NCBI GenBank assembly: GCA_002700305.1
Contig: PACZ01000024.1
Coordinates: 248,001 to 312,000 of the forward strand
Length of the DNA stretch: 64,000 bases
Direction of reading: 5' to 3'
Source: Hyphomonas sp.
Lineage (GTDB): Bacteria > Pseudomonadota > Alphaproteobacteria > Caulobacterales > Hyphomonadaceae
Position 1 is the stretch's first letter. Every line of letters starts with the position of its first letter. Both the position numbers and the translations under genes were made by a program. The notes under the pieces are model-generated. The model had not been told where the DNA came from. It did no database searches and saw only the letters and a list, made by a program, of their open reading frames with translations. Positions 1 to 9,054 of the stretch are shown piece by piece.

Positions 1-186
1 ATAGCCGTCCATTCCGGGCATCATCACGTCGAGCAGGATGATGTCCGGCAATTCCTTGCTGGCGACCTCTAGCGCCTGAGGCCCGTTCTCTGCCTGGATG
101 ACGGTATAGTATTGGGCTTCCAGCTTGGCCTGCAGCAGCCGCCGGTTCGCTTCGATGTCATCGACAACGAGGATCCGCGCGCTCAT
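1..186 (-). CDS. pleD: PleD response regulator / diguanylate cyclase (N-terminal 62 residues only)
   Basis: The window cuts this gene, leaving the first 62 codons. Visible is a receiver-domain start with the acidic pair D9-D10 and the phospho-acceptor in [11 protein letters not shown] (D53). The opening [14 protein letters not shown] closely resembles Caulobacter PleD as I remember it. Full PleD has two receiver domains and a GGDEF domain that makes cyclic di-GMP during the swarmer-to-stalked transition; those parts are outside the window. Its ATG overlaps the divK stop codon (ATGA), so the two are translationally coupled, as in the Caulobacter divK-pleD operon. The identification depends on this N-terminus and on the divK neighbour. 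Confidence 0.88.
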   Translation of the reverse strand, partial: MSARILVVDDIEANRRLLQAKLEAQYYTVIQAENGPQALEVASKELPDIILLDVMMPGMDGY

Positions 187-572
187 GCCGCTTCCTTCGG
201 CATGAGCGATTCAACAGCCTTGATGAAGGTCATGATCTGGATTGGCTTGGACAGATAGCCCTCGCAGCCCGCTTCGCGCACACGCTGCTCGTCGGCCCGC
301 ATGGCAAAAGCCGTCACCGCAAGCACCGGGATATGGGCAACTTTCTCGTCGTCCTTCAGCCAGCGCGTGATATCCAGGCCGGACACTTCAGGCAGCTGGA
401 TATCCATGATGATGAGGTCTGGCTGCTCCCGGCGGGCAATTTCGACCGCCTTGGCGCCATCGCGGCACTGATAGGTTTCGTAGCCGTAAGCGTCCAACAG
501 GTCGCAAAACAGGCGCATGTTGAGTTCGTTGTCCTCAACAACCAGCACTTTTCTGGTTTTCGCGTCTGCCAT
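183..572 (-). CDS. divK: Single-domain response regulator DivK
   Basis: A 129-residue stand-alone receiver domain with no output domain. It carries the acidic pocket ([13 protein letters not shown]13-D14), the phospho-acceptor D57 in [14 protein letters not shown], the conserved Thr in AVTAFAM and the Lys in YLSKPI. The VEDNELNM and MDIQLPE segments are characteristic of DivK, the essential cell-fate regulator that is phosphorylated by DivJ and dephosphorylated by PleC and acts on DivL to restrain CtrA. It is followed without a gap by pleD. Upstream is a 133-bp gap shared with divergent dinB that contains a TTAA-N7-TTAC CtrA-type site, which fits the known CtrA control of Caulobacter divK. 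Confidence 0.93.
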   Translation of the reverse strand: MADAKTRKVLVVEDNELNMRLFCDLLDAYGYETYQCRDGAKAVEIARREQPDLIIMDIQLPEVSGLDITRWLKDDEKVAHIPVLAVTAFAMRADEQRVREAGCEGYLSKPIQIMTFIKAVESLMPKEAA

Positions 573-639
573 TTTTTCCCACGATTACGAGCGATTCGGA
601 ACGGACCTTACCGTACCAGACCAGCTATACGGCAAAAGC

Positions 640-654
640 TTAACGGGTGTTTAC
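640..654. promoter_or_regulatory. Candidate CtrA-binding site upstream of divK
   Basis: TTAA (640-643), seven bases, TTAC (651-654). The CtrA consensus is TTAA-N7-TTAA, so this is one mismatch away. It lies 68-82 bp upstream of the divK start and 52-66 bp upstream of the dinB start. The placement favours divK regulation. Confidence 0.5.
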
Positions 655-682
655 GGGTCTCTTCAGATTGCCGCCACCCCCG

Positions 683-697
683 GAACATGGCATGAAC
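683..697. promoter_or_regulatory. Candidate LexA (SOS) box of dinB
   Basis: GAAC (683-686), seven bases, GAAC (694-697), which is GTTC-N7-GTTC on the minus strand. That direct repeat is the established alphaproteobacterial LexA operator. It ends 9 bp before the chosen dinB start codon. A third GAAC follows at 701-704 with a different spacing. Confidence 0.6.
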
Positions 698-705
698 ATG
701 GAACG

Positions 706-1980
706 ATGAGCCTGTTGTGCCGGGATTGTTTTCACTTCGAACTCACAGACGGGCACTCCTGCCCCGCCTGCAAGAGCTATCGTGTGGTTTGCCATCCTGC
801 CCTGCACACGCTGACCGTTGCCCACATCGATTGCGATGCCTTTTTCGCGGCGATCGAGAAACGTGACAACCCCGCCCTGAACGACAAGCCTGTTATCGTC
901 GGCGGCGGAGAACGCGGCGTGGTCCTCACCTGCTGCTACATTGCCCGGCTGTACGGCGTCCGGTCAGCGATGCCGATGTTCCAGGCCCTGAAGCTCTGCC
1001 CGGAGGCAACGGTGGTGAAACCCAGCCGGGGCAAATATTCCGAAGCCGCCGCGATTGTGCGGGAGAAGATGGAGGCCCTGACACCGCTGGTACAACCCGT
1101 TTCCATTGACGAGGCCTATCTCGACCTCTCCGGGACCGAAGCGATCCACAAGGCCCCGCCCGCCGCGTCACTCGCCCGGCTCGCGGCAGAGATAGAACAG
1201 GAACTTCAGATCACGGTTTCAGTGGGTCTCTCTGCCAACAAATTCCTCGCCAAAACAGCCAGCGAGCTCGACAAGCCGCGCGGTTTCGCCGTCATCTCAC
1301 CAGCCGAGGCCGAAGCGCTTCTCGAACCCCGCCCGGTGGGTTTCCTTCATGGGGTGGGACCAAAATTCGCTGCGAAGCTCGAACAGGACGGGTTTGAAAC
1401 GATCGGAGACCTGCAGAAAGCGGAGCTGAAGGCCCTGATCGGACGGTATGGCGAAACCGGCATGTGGCTGAAGCGTGTCGCACACGGGCAGGACAATCGC
1501 CCCGTCCGCACGGATGATGAGCGCAAATCCGTATCTGCGGAAACCACTTTCAGGACAGACATTTCAGATCTTGCCGCATTGGAAGACCAGCTCTGGAAAC
1601 TTTGTGTCAAAACCTCCGACCGGGCGAAGCAGATCGGTGTTGTCGGCTCGGTCATCACCCTCAAGCTGAAGACCTCCACCTTCAAGCCGCTTACCCGGCG
1701 CGTGTCCCTGTCAGAACCGACCCAGATCGCGCAATCGATTTTCCGGGCGGCTCGTCCGCTGCTCGCACGGGAAGTTGATGGGCGGAGGAAGTACCGGCTG
1801 ATCGGTATCGGCATTTCCGAACTCTCGGATCATCGCGCAGACGAAACCGATCTCCTTGACCCGCGCATCGCCCGGCGTGCGGCCGCGGAACGTGCTTCGG
1901 ACGCCGCGCGGGCAAAGTTTGGCCAGGACGCCGTCATGACCGGCCGTGCGGCACGCATGGGCCAGAAGCAAAAGGAATAG
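706..1980 (+). CDS. dinB: DNA polymerase IV (Y-family) with N-terminal zinc-finger-like extension
   Basis: A 424-residue Y-family translesion polymerase. The palm carries HIDCDAFFAAIE near residues 40-51 and the catalytic pair SIDEAYLDLSG near 130, followed by the HhH thumb and the little-finger region. Ahead of the palm there is an extension with C5-x2-C8 and C19-x2-C22, a likely zinc finger; I know this arrangement from alphaproteobacterial DinB proteins and not from E. coli. ATG 706 was chosen because the frame stays open further upstream only antisense to divK, and because the extension begins here. No strong Shine-Dalgarno sequence precedes it. The candidate LexA box at 683-697 suggests damage induction. 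Confidence 0.92.
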   Translation: MSLLCRDCFHFELTDGHSCPACKSYRVVCHPALHTLTVAHIDCDAFFAAIEKRDNPALNDKPVIVGGGERGVVLTCCYIARLYGVRSAMPMFQALKLCPEATVVKPSRGKYSEAAAIVREKMEALTPLVQPVSIDEAYLDLSGTEAIHKAPPAASLARLAAEIEQELQITVSVGLSANKFLAKTASELDKPRGFAVISPAEAEALLEPRPVGFLHGVGPKFAAKLEQDGFETIGDLQKAELKALIGRYGETGMWLKRVAHGQDNRPVRTDDERKSVSAETTFRTDISDLAALEDQLWKLCVKTSDRAKQIGVVGSVITLKLKTSTFKPLTRRVSLSEPTQIAQSIFRAARPLLAREVDGRRKYRLIGIGISELSDHRADETDLLDPRIARRAAAERASDAARAKFGQDAVMTGRAARMGQKQKE

Positions 1981-2056
1981 GCGTGGGGCGCTTGCAGCCA
2001 TGGGCGGCGTGCGGCAAGTCTGGAGATCTTAATCAGTGAATTCCGGAGATACATCC

Positions 2057-2518
2057 ATGAGCACCCCTGAAGCCCGTCTCGATGCGCTCGGCATCACCCT
2101 GCCCGAGCCGATGAAACCTGTCGCGACCTATGTGGCCTATGTGCAAACCGGGAACCTGCTTTTCATCTCGGGTCAGGTCAGCGCCACCGCTGAAGGCCGT
2201 ATGCTCGGTCGCCTTGGCGAAAACATGGAACTCTCCGCAGGTCAGCATGCTGCGCGCCAGTGCGGCATTAATATCATCTCGCAATGCAAGGCAGCTCTGG
2301 GTGATCTTTCCCGTGTGAAACGCGTGGTCAAGCTCGGCGGTTTCGTGAACGCCCATCCGGACTTCAAGGATATTCCTCAAGTGATCAATGGATGTTCGGA
2401 TCTGATGGTTGAAGTGTTCGGTGATGCCGGCCGTCACGCCCGCTCTGCCGTCGCCTGCCCGGTTCTGCCCCTGGGCGTTGCGGTTGAGGTCGATGCCGTT
2501 ATCGAGATCGCCGACTAG
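2057..2518 (+). CDS. RidA/YjgF-family protein
   Basis: A 153-residue member of the RidA superfamily (YjgF/YER057c/UK114), whose classic members hydrolyse reactive enamines/imines released by PLP enzymes. It shows the FISGQVS segment, the LGDLSRVKRVVKLGGFVN core and the conserved arginine in HARSAVACPVLPLGVAVEVD. The length is nearer the 150-residue YjgF_like_1 branch than the ~130-residue archetype, so the exact substrate is unknown. The start was set at ATG 2057, preceded by GGAG at 2045-2048; an in-frame ATG at 2036 lacks a ribosome site. The next gene begins 2 bp after its stop. Confidence 0.85.
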   Translation: MSTPEARLDALGITLPEPMKPVATYVAYVQTGNLLFISGQVSATAEGRMLGRLGENMELSAGQHAARQCGINIISQCKAALGDLSRVKRVVKLGGFVNAHPDFKDIPQVINGCSDLMVEVFGDAGRHARSAVACPVLPLGVAVEVDAVIEIAD

Positions 2519-2520
2519 AC

Positions 2521-3255
2521 ATGGCCACGCCGTTCGATCCCCGCAAGTTCCGCTACGCGCATCGCGGCCTGTGGTCGGCGAACGGCCCGCCTGAGAATTC
2601 GCTGGAAGCTTTCCGGCGTGCCCGCATGGCCGGCCTGGGCATCGAATTCGATGTTCGTCCGGCCCGCGATGGCACGCCGGTTGTTTTCCATGATGACACG
2701 CTGGACCGGCTGACCAAACGGTCCGGCAAGACCGAGGAGCTGAATGCGAAAGAACTCGGAAGACTCTCGCTCGCCGGGTCGTCAGAGCATCTGCCGACAT
2801 TCCTCGAACTCCTGCGGATATGGCCTTACCAGTTGCCGTTACTGACCGAACTGAAGATCGACGGAAAGACCGACCCGGAGGCCTTCGCCCGCCGGGTCGG
2901 CGACCGCCTGGCGCACTGGAAAGGCTTCGCGGCCGCGATGAGCTTTTCTGAAAAAGCTGTCCGCGCCCTGCCCATGGGAGTGATGCGGGGGCAACTGATC
3001 GGGCCGACCTCCAAGGTCGGCGACGACGCGTTCGACGCAGTCCTAGAGCGTGCAGTTGCAGACGGTGTCGATTATCTCGCGGTCCACACGTCCGACATCG
3101 AGCGTGCTGCCCTGAAATCTCAAGGCAGCAATCTGCCCATCGTCGTCTGGACCGTACGCGGTGAGGACGAACTGGAGCGTTGCAAGGAGCATGGCGCGGC
3201 CGTCATCTTCGAACATCTGGACCCGGAACTGGTCTCGCAGCGCCTGAACCCCTAG
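2521..3255 (+). CDS. Glycerophosphodiester phosphodiesterase family protein
   Basis: A 244-residue GDPD-domain protein that fills a whole TIM-barrel with no signal peptide, so probably cytoplasmic. The first catalytic His and the phosphate/metal site are in YAHRGLW and the following PENSLEAF. The metal-binding Glu and Asp lie in GIEFDVRPARDG and the second His in VVFHDDTLDRLT. The family hydrolyses glycerophosphodiesters to glycerol-3-phosphate plus an alcohol; the substrate cannot be told from sequence. It begins 2 bp after the RidA-like gene and ends 9 bp before the FemAB-like gene, so the three probably form one operon. Confidence 0.9.
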   Translation: MATPFDPRKFRYAHRGLWSANGPPENSLEAFRRARMAGLGIEFDVRPARDGTPVVFHDDTLDRLTKRSGKTEELNAKELGRLSLAGSSEHLPTFLELLRIWPYQLPLLTELKIDGKTDPEAFARRVGDRLAHWKGFAAAMSFSEKAVRALPMGVMRGQLIGPTSKVGDDAFDAVLERAVADGVDYLAVHTSDIERAALKSQGSNLPIVVWTVRGEDELERCKEHGAAVIFEHLDPELVSQRLNP

Positions 3256-3264
3256 ATTGGTGGC

Positions 3265-4428
3265 ATGGACGAAACGACTTTCCGCATCGACATCGCCACC
3301 GGGCTCTTGGAAGTCGGGCCGGACGAATGGAATGCCGTTGCCAACCCGCCGGGTATCCGCCGGGACCCATTCCTGAGCTGGGAGTTTCTCGAAGCATTGG
3401 AAAGCTCGGGCGCCGCAACCCCCGACACAGGCTGGATTCCGCGGCACATTCTTGTGAGAGACGCAAATGACGTGCTGCGCGGCGCCATGCCTCTCTATGG
3501 CAAGACGCATTCACGCGGCGAATTCGTCTTCGATCATTCCTGGGCCGATGCCTTTGAGCGTGCGGGCGGGTCCTACTACCCGAAACTCCTCAGCGCAGTG
3601 CCCTTCACACCCGTCACCGGCCGCCGGCGACTGACCTCACCCGGACCGGACGAAGCCAGGATCAGGGCGCTTCTGCTGAGCGCCGCTGTCAGCTTCGCCG
3701 AACAGAACAAGCTCTCTTCCCTGCACATAAATTTCCTCGAAGAAGAGGAATCGCAATCCCTGATGCTTAACGGGATGCTGTGCCGGACAGACCAGCAGTT
3801 TCACTGGCTAAATCGTGATTATGACAGCTTCGACGATTTCCTGGCTGAACTGTCGTCATCAAAGCGCAAGAACCTGCGAAAGGAACGCGCAAGGGCACAG
3901 GAAGGGCTCGACTTCGCTCACATCAGAGGCAGCGACATCACCGAAGCGCATCTCGATCGCTTCTACGAATTCTACCTGGACACCGGCAGCCGCAAATGGG
4001 GCTCTCCATATCTCAATCGCGAGACCTTCTCGCTTCTGCGGGAACGCATGGCGGACGACATGCTGTTCGTTTTCGCCATGGAAGACGGCGAAGCAATTGC
4101 CGGCGCCCTGAACATGATCGGGTCTGATACGCTCTATGGCCGTTACTGGGGCACACTCGACCCGCGCCCGATGTTGCATTTTGAAACCTGCTATTATCAG
4201 GCGATCGACTATGCCATCGCCAACAAGCTGGCCGTGGTAGAAGCCGGTGCGCAGGGCGGACACAAGCTGGCGCGGGGATATGTCCCCGTACTGACTTATT
4301 CCGCTCACTGGATCGCGCATCCCGGCCTGCGGGATGCCGTCGCGGACTATCTCGAACGCGAACGCGCCGCGGTGGAGCACGATCAGGACTACCTGAACGA
4401 GCGAACGCCGTTTAAGAAGGGCGATTAG
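3265..4428 (+). CDS. FemAB-like GNAT protein (DUF482/COG3146 family)
   Basis: A 387-residue soluble protein of the peptidogalycan/FemAB-like family (Pfam FemAB_like). Features that led to the call are the DPFLSWEFLEALESSG opening after ~30 residues, QFHWLNRDYDSFDDFL, the basic run SSKRKNLRKER, and the second acyltransferase half with YGRYWGTL and LHFETCYYQAIDYA followed by GAQGGHKLARGY. The family has the paired GNAT fold of FemX/FemAB aminoacyl transferases, but its reaction is not established. It follows the phosphodiesterase by 9 bp. Confidence 0.85.
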   Translation: MDETTFRIDIATGLLEVGPDEWNAVANPPGIRRDPFLSWEFLEALESSGAATPDTGWIPRHILVRDANDVLRGAMPLYGKTHSRGEFVFDHSWADAFERAGGSYYPKLLSAVPFTPVTGRRRLTSPGPDEARIRALLLSAAVSFAEQNKLSSLHINFLEEEESQSLMLNGMLCRTDQQFHWLNRDYDSFDDFLAELSSSKRKNLRKERARAQEGLDFAHIRGSDITEAHLDRFYEFYLDTGSRKWGSPYLNRETFSLLRERMADDMLFVFAMEDGEAIAGALNMIGSDTLYGRYWGTLDPRPMLHFETCYYQAIDYAIANKLAVVEAGAQGGHKLARGYVPVLTYSAHWIAHPGLRDAVADYLERERAAVEHDQDYLNERTPFKKGD

Positions 4429-4476
4429 ACGAAGCCCCTATAAATCCCAGAAGACCCAAATCACAAAGCAGTACAC

Positions 4477-4911
4477 ATGACCCTCCACGACTCTTACGAC
4501 CCGAACAATATTTTTGCGAAAATCATCAAAGGCGAAATGCCAAGCATCAAAGTGTATGAGGATGAAGTGGCCCTCGCCTTCATGGATGTCTTTCCTCAAA
4601 GCGAAGGACATACGCTGGTCATTCCGAAGCTGGTTCAGGCCCGGAACTTCCTCGACATGCCGTCAGACTTTCTTGGCCAGTACATGCTGAAGGTGCAGAA
4701 AGTCGCCCGCGCTGTCGAGAAAGCCCTGACGCCGGACGGCCTGATGGTCAGCCAGTTCAATGGCGCTCCAGCCGGACAGACTGTCTATCACCTGCACTTC
4801 CACATCATCCCGCGCTGGGAAGACAAGCCCCTCGGCCGCCACGCCGAAGGCGGCATGGCGAAACCGGAAGACCTTGAACCGCTCGCGGAAAAGATCCGCG
4901 CAGCGCTCTGA
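4477..4911 (+). CDS. HIT-family nucleotide-binding protein (HinT-like)
   Basis: A 144-residue histidine-triad protein. The active-site triad is in HLHFHIIPRW (around residues 102-111), preceded by NGAPAGQTVYH. The N-terminal half has the standard IFAKIIKGEMPS and AFMDVFPQSEGHTLVIPK segments. HinT-type members hydrolyse purine nucleoside phosphoramidates such as adenylyl-lysine. The gene lies 48 bp after the FemAB-like gene and ends 3 bp from the convergent gatB stop. Confidence 0.92.
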   Translation: MTLHDSYDPNNIFAKIIKGEMPSIKVYEDEVALAFMDVFPQSEGHTLVIPKLVQARNFLDMPSDFLGQYMLKVQKVARAVEKALTPDGLMVSQFNGAPAGQTVYHLHFHIIPRWEDKPLGRHAEGGMAKPEDLEPLAEKIRAAL

Positions 4912-4914
4912 TGT

Positions 4915-6426
4915 TTACAGGCCGAGCTTTGCTTTAAGGATATCGTTGACGGCTTTCGGGTTGGCCTTGCCGCCCGAAGCCTTCATTACCTGGCCGACGA
5001 ACCAGCCCATGGTCTTCGGCTTTTCCTTGACCTGAGCGACCTGATCCGGGTTTGCCGCGATGATCTCGTCGACAACCTTCTCAATGGCGCCTGTGTCTGT
5101 CACCTGCTTCAGACCGTGCTTTTCAACAATATCGGCCGGCTTGCCCTCACCGTTGATCATCCGCCCAAAGACGTCCTTGGCGATTTTGCCGCTGATCGTG
5201 TCGTTCGAGATCAGCTCGATCAGACCGCCGAGATCTGCCGCAGACACGGGGCTCTCGGAAAGCTCCAGATCTTCCTTGTTGAGATAGCCGAACAGTTCCT
5301 GCGTCACCCAGTTGGCGGCGAGCTTCGCATCGCGTCCTTTGGCGACCTCCTCGAAGAAGGCAGCCTTGTCGGCCTCCGCAGTCAGAACACCTGCATCATA
5401 ACGCGAGAGGCCATAGTCTTTTTCAAAACGCGCACGCTTTTCATCCGGCAGTTCCGGAAGAGTCGAACGGATTTCCTCGATCCAGGCCTCTTCCACTTCC
5501 AGCGGCAGTAGGTCCGGGTCCGGGAAATAGCGGTAATCGTGCGCGTCTTCCTTGGAGCGCATGGACCGGGTCTCACCCTTGTTCGGATCGAACAGACGGG
5601 TCTCCTGATCCACCTTGCCACCGGCTTCGATGATCTCGATCTGGCGGCGGGCTTCATATTCGATGGCCTGCTGGATGAAGCGGAACGAATTCATGTTCTT
5701 GATCTCGCAACGCGTACCCAGATGCCCAAAGTCACCCGTCTCACGGTATTTCTCGTATTGGCCTGGGCGGCAGACAGAAACGTTCACATCAGCGCGCAGG
5801 TTGCCCTTCTCCATATCGCCATCGCAGGTGCCCAGCGCGATCACGATGGCCCGCAGCTTCTTCACATAGGCAGCGGCCTCGGCCGGGGTGCGAACGTCCG
5901 GACGGGAGACGATCTCCATCAGCGCCACACCGGACCGGTTCAGGTCCACATAGGTGGAGTTCGGATCCATGTCGTGAATGGATTTGCCGGCATCCTGTTC
6001 CAGGTGCAGGCGCTCGATCCGGCACGGGAAGGTGTAAGCCTCGCCGCCATGCGCGGGCTCCACATCCACTTCGATTTCGCCTTCCCCGACAATCGGATGC
6101 GCGAACTGGCTGATCTGATAGCCCTGCGGCAGGTCAGGATAGAAATAGTTCTTCCGGTCGAACCGGCTGTAATGATTGATCTGCGCCTTCAGGCCCAGGC
6201 CCGTCCGGATCGCCTGCTCCACGCAGAACCGGTTGATGACCGGCAGCATGCCCGGCATGGCCGCATCGACGAGGGAAACATTGCAATTCGGATCAGCACC
6301 GAACGCTGTGGCCGCCCCGGAGAACAGCTTCGCATTGGATGACACCTGGGCATGGACTTCGAGGCCCATGACCAGCTCCCAGTCACCCGTTTCGCCCTTG
6401 ATCGTATAGGGGGTGCGTACAGACAT
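4915..6426 (-). CDS. gatB: Asp/Glu-tRNA amidotransferase subunit B
   Basis: 503 residues, the usual GatB length. The N-terminal catalytic cradle begins [20 protein letters not shown], followed by [21 protein letters not shown] and the kinase-like region [15 protein letters not shown]. The C-terminal helical/YqeY tail ends in [17 protein letters not shown]. GatB activates Glu- or Asp-tRNA by phosphorylation before amidation with ammonia tunnelled from GatA. ATG 6426 has GAGGGAACG just upstream. gatA and gatC are further right on the same strand but separated by other genes, so gatB probably has its own promoter in 6427-6627. Confidence 0.95.
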   Translation of the reverse strand: MSVRTPYTIKGETGDWELVMGLEVHAQVSSNAKLFSGAATAFGADPNCNVSLVDAAMPGMLPVINRFCVEQAIRTGLGLKAQINHYSRFDRKNYFYPDLPQGYQISQFAHPIVGEGEIEVDVEPAHGGEAYTFPCRIERLHLEQDAGKSIHDMDPNSTYVDLNRSGVALMEIVSRPDVRTPAEAAAYVKKLRAIVIALGTCDGDMEKGNLRADVNVSVCRPGQYEKYRETGDFGHLGTRCEIKNMNSFRFIQQAIEYEARRQIEIIEAGGKVDQETRLFDPNKGETRSMRSKEDAHDYRYFPDPDLLPLEVEEAWIEEIRSTLPELPDEKRARFEKDYGLSRYDAGVLTAEADKAAFFEEVAKGRDAKLAANWVTQELFGYLNKEDLELSESPVSAADLGGLIELISNDTISGKIAKDVFGRMINGEGKPADIVEKHGLKQVTDTGAIEKVVDEIIAANPDQVAQVKEKPKTMGWFVGQVMKASGGKANPKAVNDILKAKLGL

Positions 6427-6627
6427 CGTTCCCTCGATTAGTCACAGCAGAATCCGGTCCTTTTAGCCCCCGGTGGCCAGCCCTGTCGAGCCGCGCTGAC
6501 ACCCTATAAGGCGCTGAATTATCCGGTTTTATGGAGATGCTCAAAACTAGGGGGTTTTCCTTAGCCGCAATGTGCGGCAAATTTACACCACTGCTTCGGG
6601 AGGAAGCGAGAAGGGGAAACAAGAATA

Positions 6628-7014
6628 ATGCTCTTCAAAATGATCCTTGATGGCGCCGGCGACGACGAGCGCCACATCGCGCAGGGCTTCCTGCGTCACA
6701 TCATTGCCGGGTTTGCGATCGGCCTGATCTTCGGCGGGGCCATGTTTGGCGCCCTGTTCCTGACGCTCGGCAATCTGGATATGAACATTCCGATCCTGTT
6801 CATCCTGGCCATGCTGCTTCAGTTCGGCCCGATTGGCGGCCTGATCGGCGCTGGCGTTCACGTTACGCGGATCGCAGATCGCGGCGAAAAGCCTGCTGAC
6901 GAGGACGAAGGCCCGCGGGGCGGCACAAAGGCACCGGCTGTCAGCGCTGCCGACGCTGCGCCGTCCAGCCGCCGGAAACCGCCTAAAGCTTCCCCTGTTC
7001 CTTCGCTTGCCTGA
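6628..7014 (+). CDS. Small membrane protein of unknown function
   Basis: 128 residues. Two hydrophobic stretches, IIAGFAIGLIFGGAMFGALF and IPILFILAMLLQFGPIGGLIG, give a likely two-helix membrane protein. A hydrophilic tail of about 40 residues follows, rich in Pro, Ala and charged residues (KAPAVSAADAAPSS, RRKPPKASP). AAGGGGAAAC precedes ATG 6628. I recognise no family. Its last 32 bp overlap, tail to tail, the end of the minus-strand gene 6983-7432, so one of the two stops may lie in a region constrained by both proteins. Confidence 0.6.
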   Translation: MLFKMILDGAGDDERHIAQGFLRHIIAGFAIGLIFGGAMFGALFLTLGNLDMNIPILFILAMLLQFGPIGGLIGAGVHVTRIADRGEKPADEDEGPRGGTKAPAVSAADAAPSSRRKPPKASPVPSLA

Positions 7015-7432
7015 CCCGTTCTGCCCGGGCGGCCATCCGGTCCTTGATCGGGGCTGCCTGTGGTACCCGGCTGGGCGCCTCGTCACCGGTTTCCGGATTA
7101 GTCTCCGGTTCCGGATCGGCCTCCAGCTTGCCTTCCGCGATGAGTTTCTTGCGACGCGCAGCAACCCGTGCTGCGCGGGCTGATTGCGCCGGAGAGACCT
7201 TTGTCTTCAGGAAGCCGCTTCCCTCACCGACCGACACATCCTGTTTCCGCTCACGGCGCTTGAGCACGCCATCAATCCGCCAAGCGACATAAGCAGCGAC
7301 AGCGACGGCGCAGAGCCAAAGCGGGGTTGCCTTCGTATCCATCAGACTGATGTCAGCCTGCATCGCTGCGGCTGCAATCATCGCTATCGCGATAACCAGC
7401 AGAATTCCAAACAGGACGAGAAAGCGGGTCAT
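6983..7432 (-). CDS. Membrane-anchored protein of unknown function downstream of gatA
   Basis: 149 residues from ATG 7432. Two hydrophobic segments lie at the N-terminus (FLVLFGILLVIAIAMIAAAA and WLCAVAVAAYVAW). A long basic/charged cytoplasmic tail follows, with KRRERKQD, AARVAARRKKLIAEGK and a terminal MAARAERVRQAKEQGKL that looks helical. It begins 10 bp after the gatA stop and is probably co-transcribed with gatA. An in-frame GTG/ATG further upstream would overlap gatA and lacks support. I recognise no family. Confidence 0.65.
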   Translation of the reverse strand: MTRFLVLFGILLVIAIAMIAAAAMQADISLMDTKATPLWLCAVAVAAYVAWRIDGVLKRRERKQDVSVGEGSGFLKTKVSPAQSARAARVAARRKKLIAEGKLEADPEPETNPETGDEAPSRVPQAAPIKDRMAARAERVRQAKEQGKL

Positions 7433-7442
7433 GGCGCGAAGC

Positions 7443-8915
7443 CTACCACCACTTCTCCGGTCTGGCCACGAAACCGGCTGCACGTTCCAGTTCGCCGCCG
7501 ACGCGGAAACAGGCCGACTCGTCCAGCGCCTTGCCTATCACCTGCAGGCCCAGAGGCAGACCATCGGACGACAAGCCGGCCGGCACGGAAATGCCCGGCA
7601 GGCCGGCGAGGTTGGTCGTCACCGTGAACACATCGTTGAGGTACATTTCCACCGGATCGCCGCTCTTCTCACCGAAGGCAAAGGCTGCCGACGGACAGGT
7701 CGGCGTCAGGATCGCATCGCAGCTTTCAAATGCATCGACGAAGTCATGCAGGATCTTGGTCCGCACCTTCTGCGCACGCAGGTAATACGCATCGTAGTAA
7801 CCGGATGACAGCACATATGTGCCGATCATCAGACGGCGCTGAACTTCCCGGCCGAACCCGTCTGCGCGGGTGGCTTCGTAAGTGGCTGTCAGGTTCTCAC
7901 CATCCACACGCGCGCCGTAGCGCATGCCGTCATAGCGCGCGAGGTTGGACGAGGCTTCCGCCGGCGCAACGATATAATAAGCCGGCAGGGCGTATTTCGT
8001 ATGCGGCAGGCTGATGTCGACAATCTCGGCACCGGCAGCTTTCAGCCATTCAATGCCCTTGTTCCAGAGCGCATCGATCTCTTCCGACATGCCATCCATG
8101 CGGTACTCTTTCGGAATTCCGATGCGCATGCCTTTCACGCCCTTCGAAACCTCGGCCCGCCAATCCGGCTGGTCGGCCTTGAGAGACGTTGAGTCCTTCG
8201 GATCATGGCTGCACATGACGTCGAGCAGGATCGCGGAGTCTTCCACGGTCTTTGCGATTGGTCCGGCCTGATCCAGCGAAGAAGCAAAAGCCACCATGCC
8301 CCAACGACTCGCCCGGCCATAAGTCGGCTTGATGCCGACGGTGCCTGTGAAAGCGGCAGGCTGGCGGATAGAGCCGCCGGTATCGGAAGCGGTCGCGGCC
8401 AGGCACAGGTCTCCGGAAACCGCCGCGGCTGATCCACCGGACGATCCGCCCGGCGTCAGTCCGGCATTGTCGCCCTGACGGCGCCATGGGTTGATCGGCG
8501 GCCCGAACCTGGACGTCTCGTTGGAGGAGCCCATCGCGAACTCATCCATGTTGAGCTTGCCCAGCATAACTGCACCTTCGTCCCACAGGTTCTGCGTGAC
8601 GGTGGATTCATAGGTCGGCGTAAACTCACCCAGGATATTGCTGCAGGCCGTCGTACGGACGCCTTTGGTACAGTAGAGGTCCTTCACGCCCAGCGGGGCG
8701 CCTTCCAGCTTGCCGCCCTCCCCCTTGGCGAGGCGGGCGTCGGCCAGGTCAGCCATTTCGAGCGCTTTTTCCGGCGTTTCAACAACATAGGCGTTGATCA
8801 CACGGGAAGCCTCAATGCTCTGGATGAAGTCCTGCGTGATTTCCCGGGACGAAAACTTCTTCGCTTTCAGCCCGTCCAGAGCGTCCGCAAGGGTCAGTTT
8901 CGTCAGATCGGTCAT
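7443..8915 (-). CDS. gatA: Asp/Glu-tRNA amidotransferase subunit A
   Basis: 490-residue amidase-signature protein. It supplies ammonia from glutamine for amidation of misacylated tRNA. The Ser-cisSer-Lys catalytic set is visible: Lys in [16 protein letters not shown] (about residue 78), the Gly/Ser-rich [11 protein letters not shown] and the nucleophile segment [16 protein letters not shown]. The GatA-specific stretches [15 protein letters not shown] and the C-terminal [13 protein letters not shown] are present. The upstream gap to 9054 holds the promoter. A small membrane-protein gene follows after 10 bp. Confidence 0.95.
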   Translation of the reverse strand: MTDLTKLTLADALDGLKAKKFSSREITQDFIQSIEASRVINAYVVETPEKALEMADLADARLAKGEGGKLEGAPLGVKDLYCTKGVRTTACSNILGEFTPTYESTVTQNLWDEGAVMLGKLNMDEFAMGSSNETSRFGPPINPWRRQGDNAGLTPGGSSGGSAAAVSGDLCLAATASDTGGSIRQPAAFTGTVGIKPTYGRASRWGMVAFASSLDQAGPIAKTVEDSAILLDVMCSHDPKDSTSLKADQPDWRAEVSKGVKGMRIGIPKEYRMDGMSEEIDALWNKGIEWLKAAGAEIVDISLPHTKYALPAYYIVAPAEASSNLARYDGMRYGARVDGENLTATYEATRADGFGREVQRRLMIGTYVLSSGYYDAYYLRAQKVRTKILHDFVDAFESCDAILTPTCPSAAFAFGEKSGDPVEMYLNDVFTVTTNLAGLPGISVPAGLSSDGLPLGLQVIGKALDESACFRVGGELERAAGFVARPEKWW

Positions 8916-9054
8916 CGTGGCGTATCTCCAGCAATTCTGACCGCCTGCTATGACGGCTTATGACGAAAGTTCAAGTCTCTGTGAGAGCGCTTGTCAGGAA
9001 GAAATCAGTTCGTCACACCATTGTGAGCCTTTAATTGCGCACAAGGAGAGTGTG

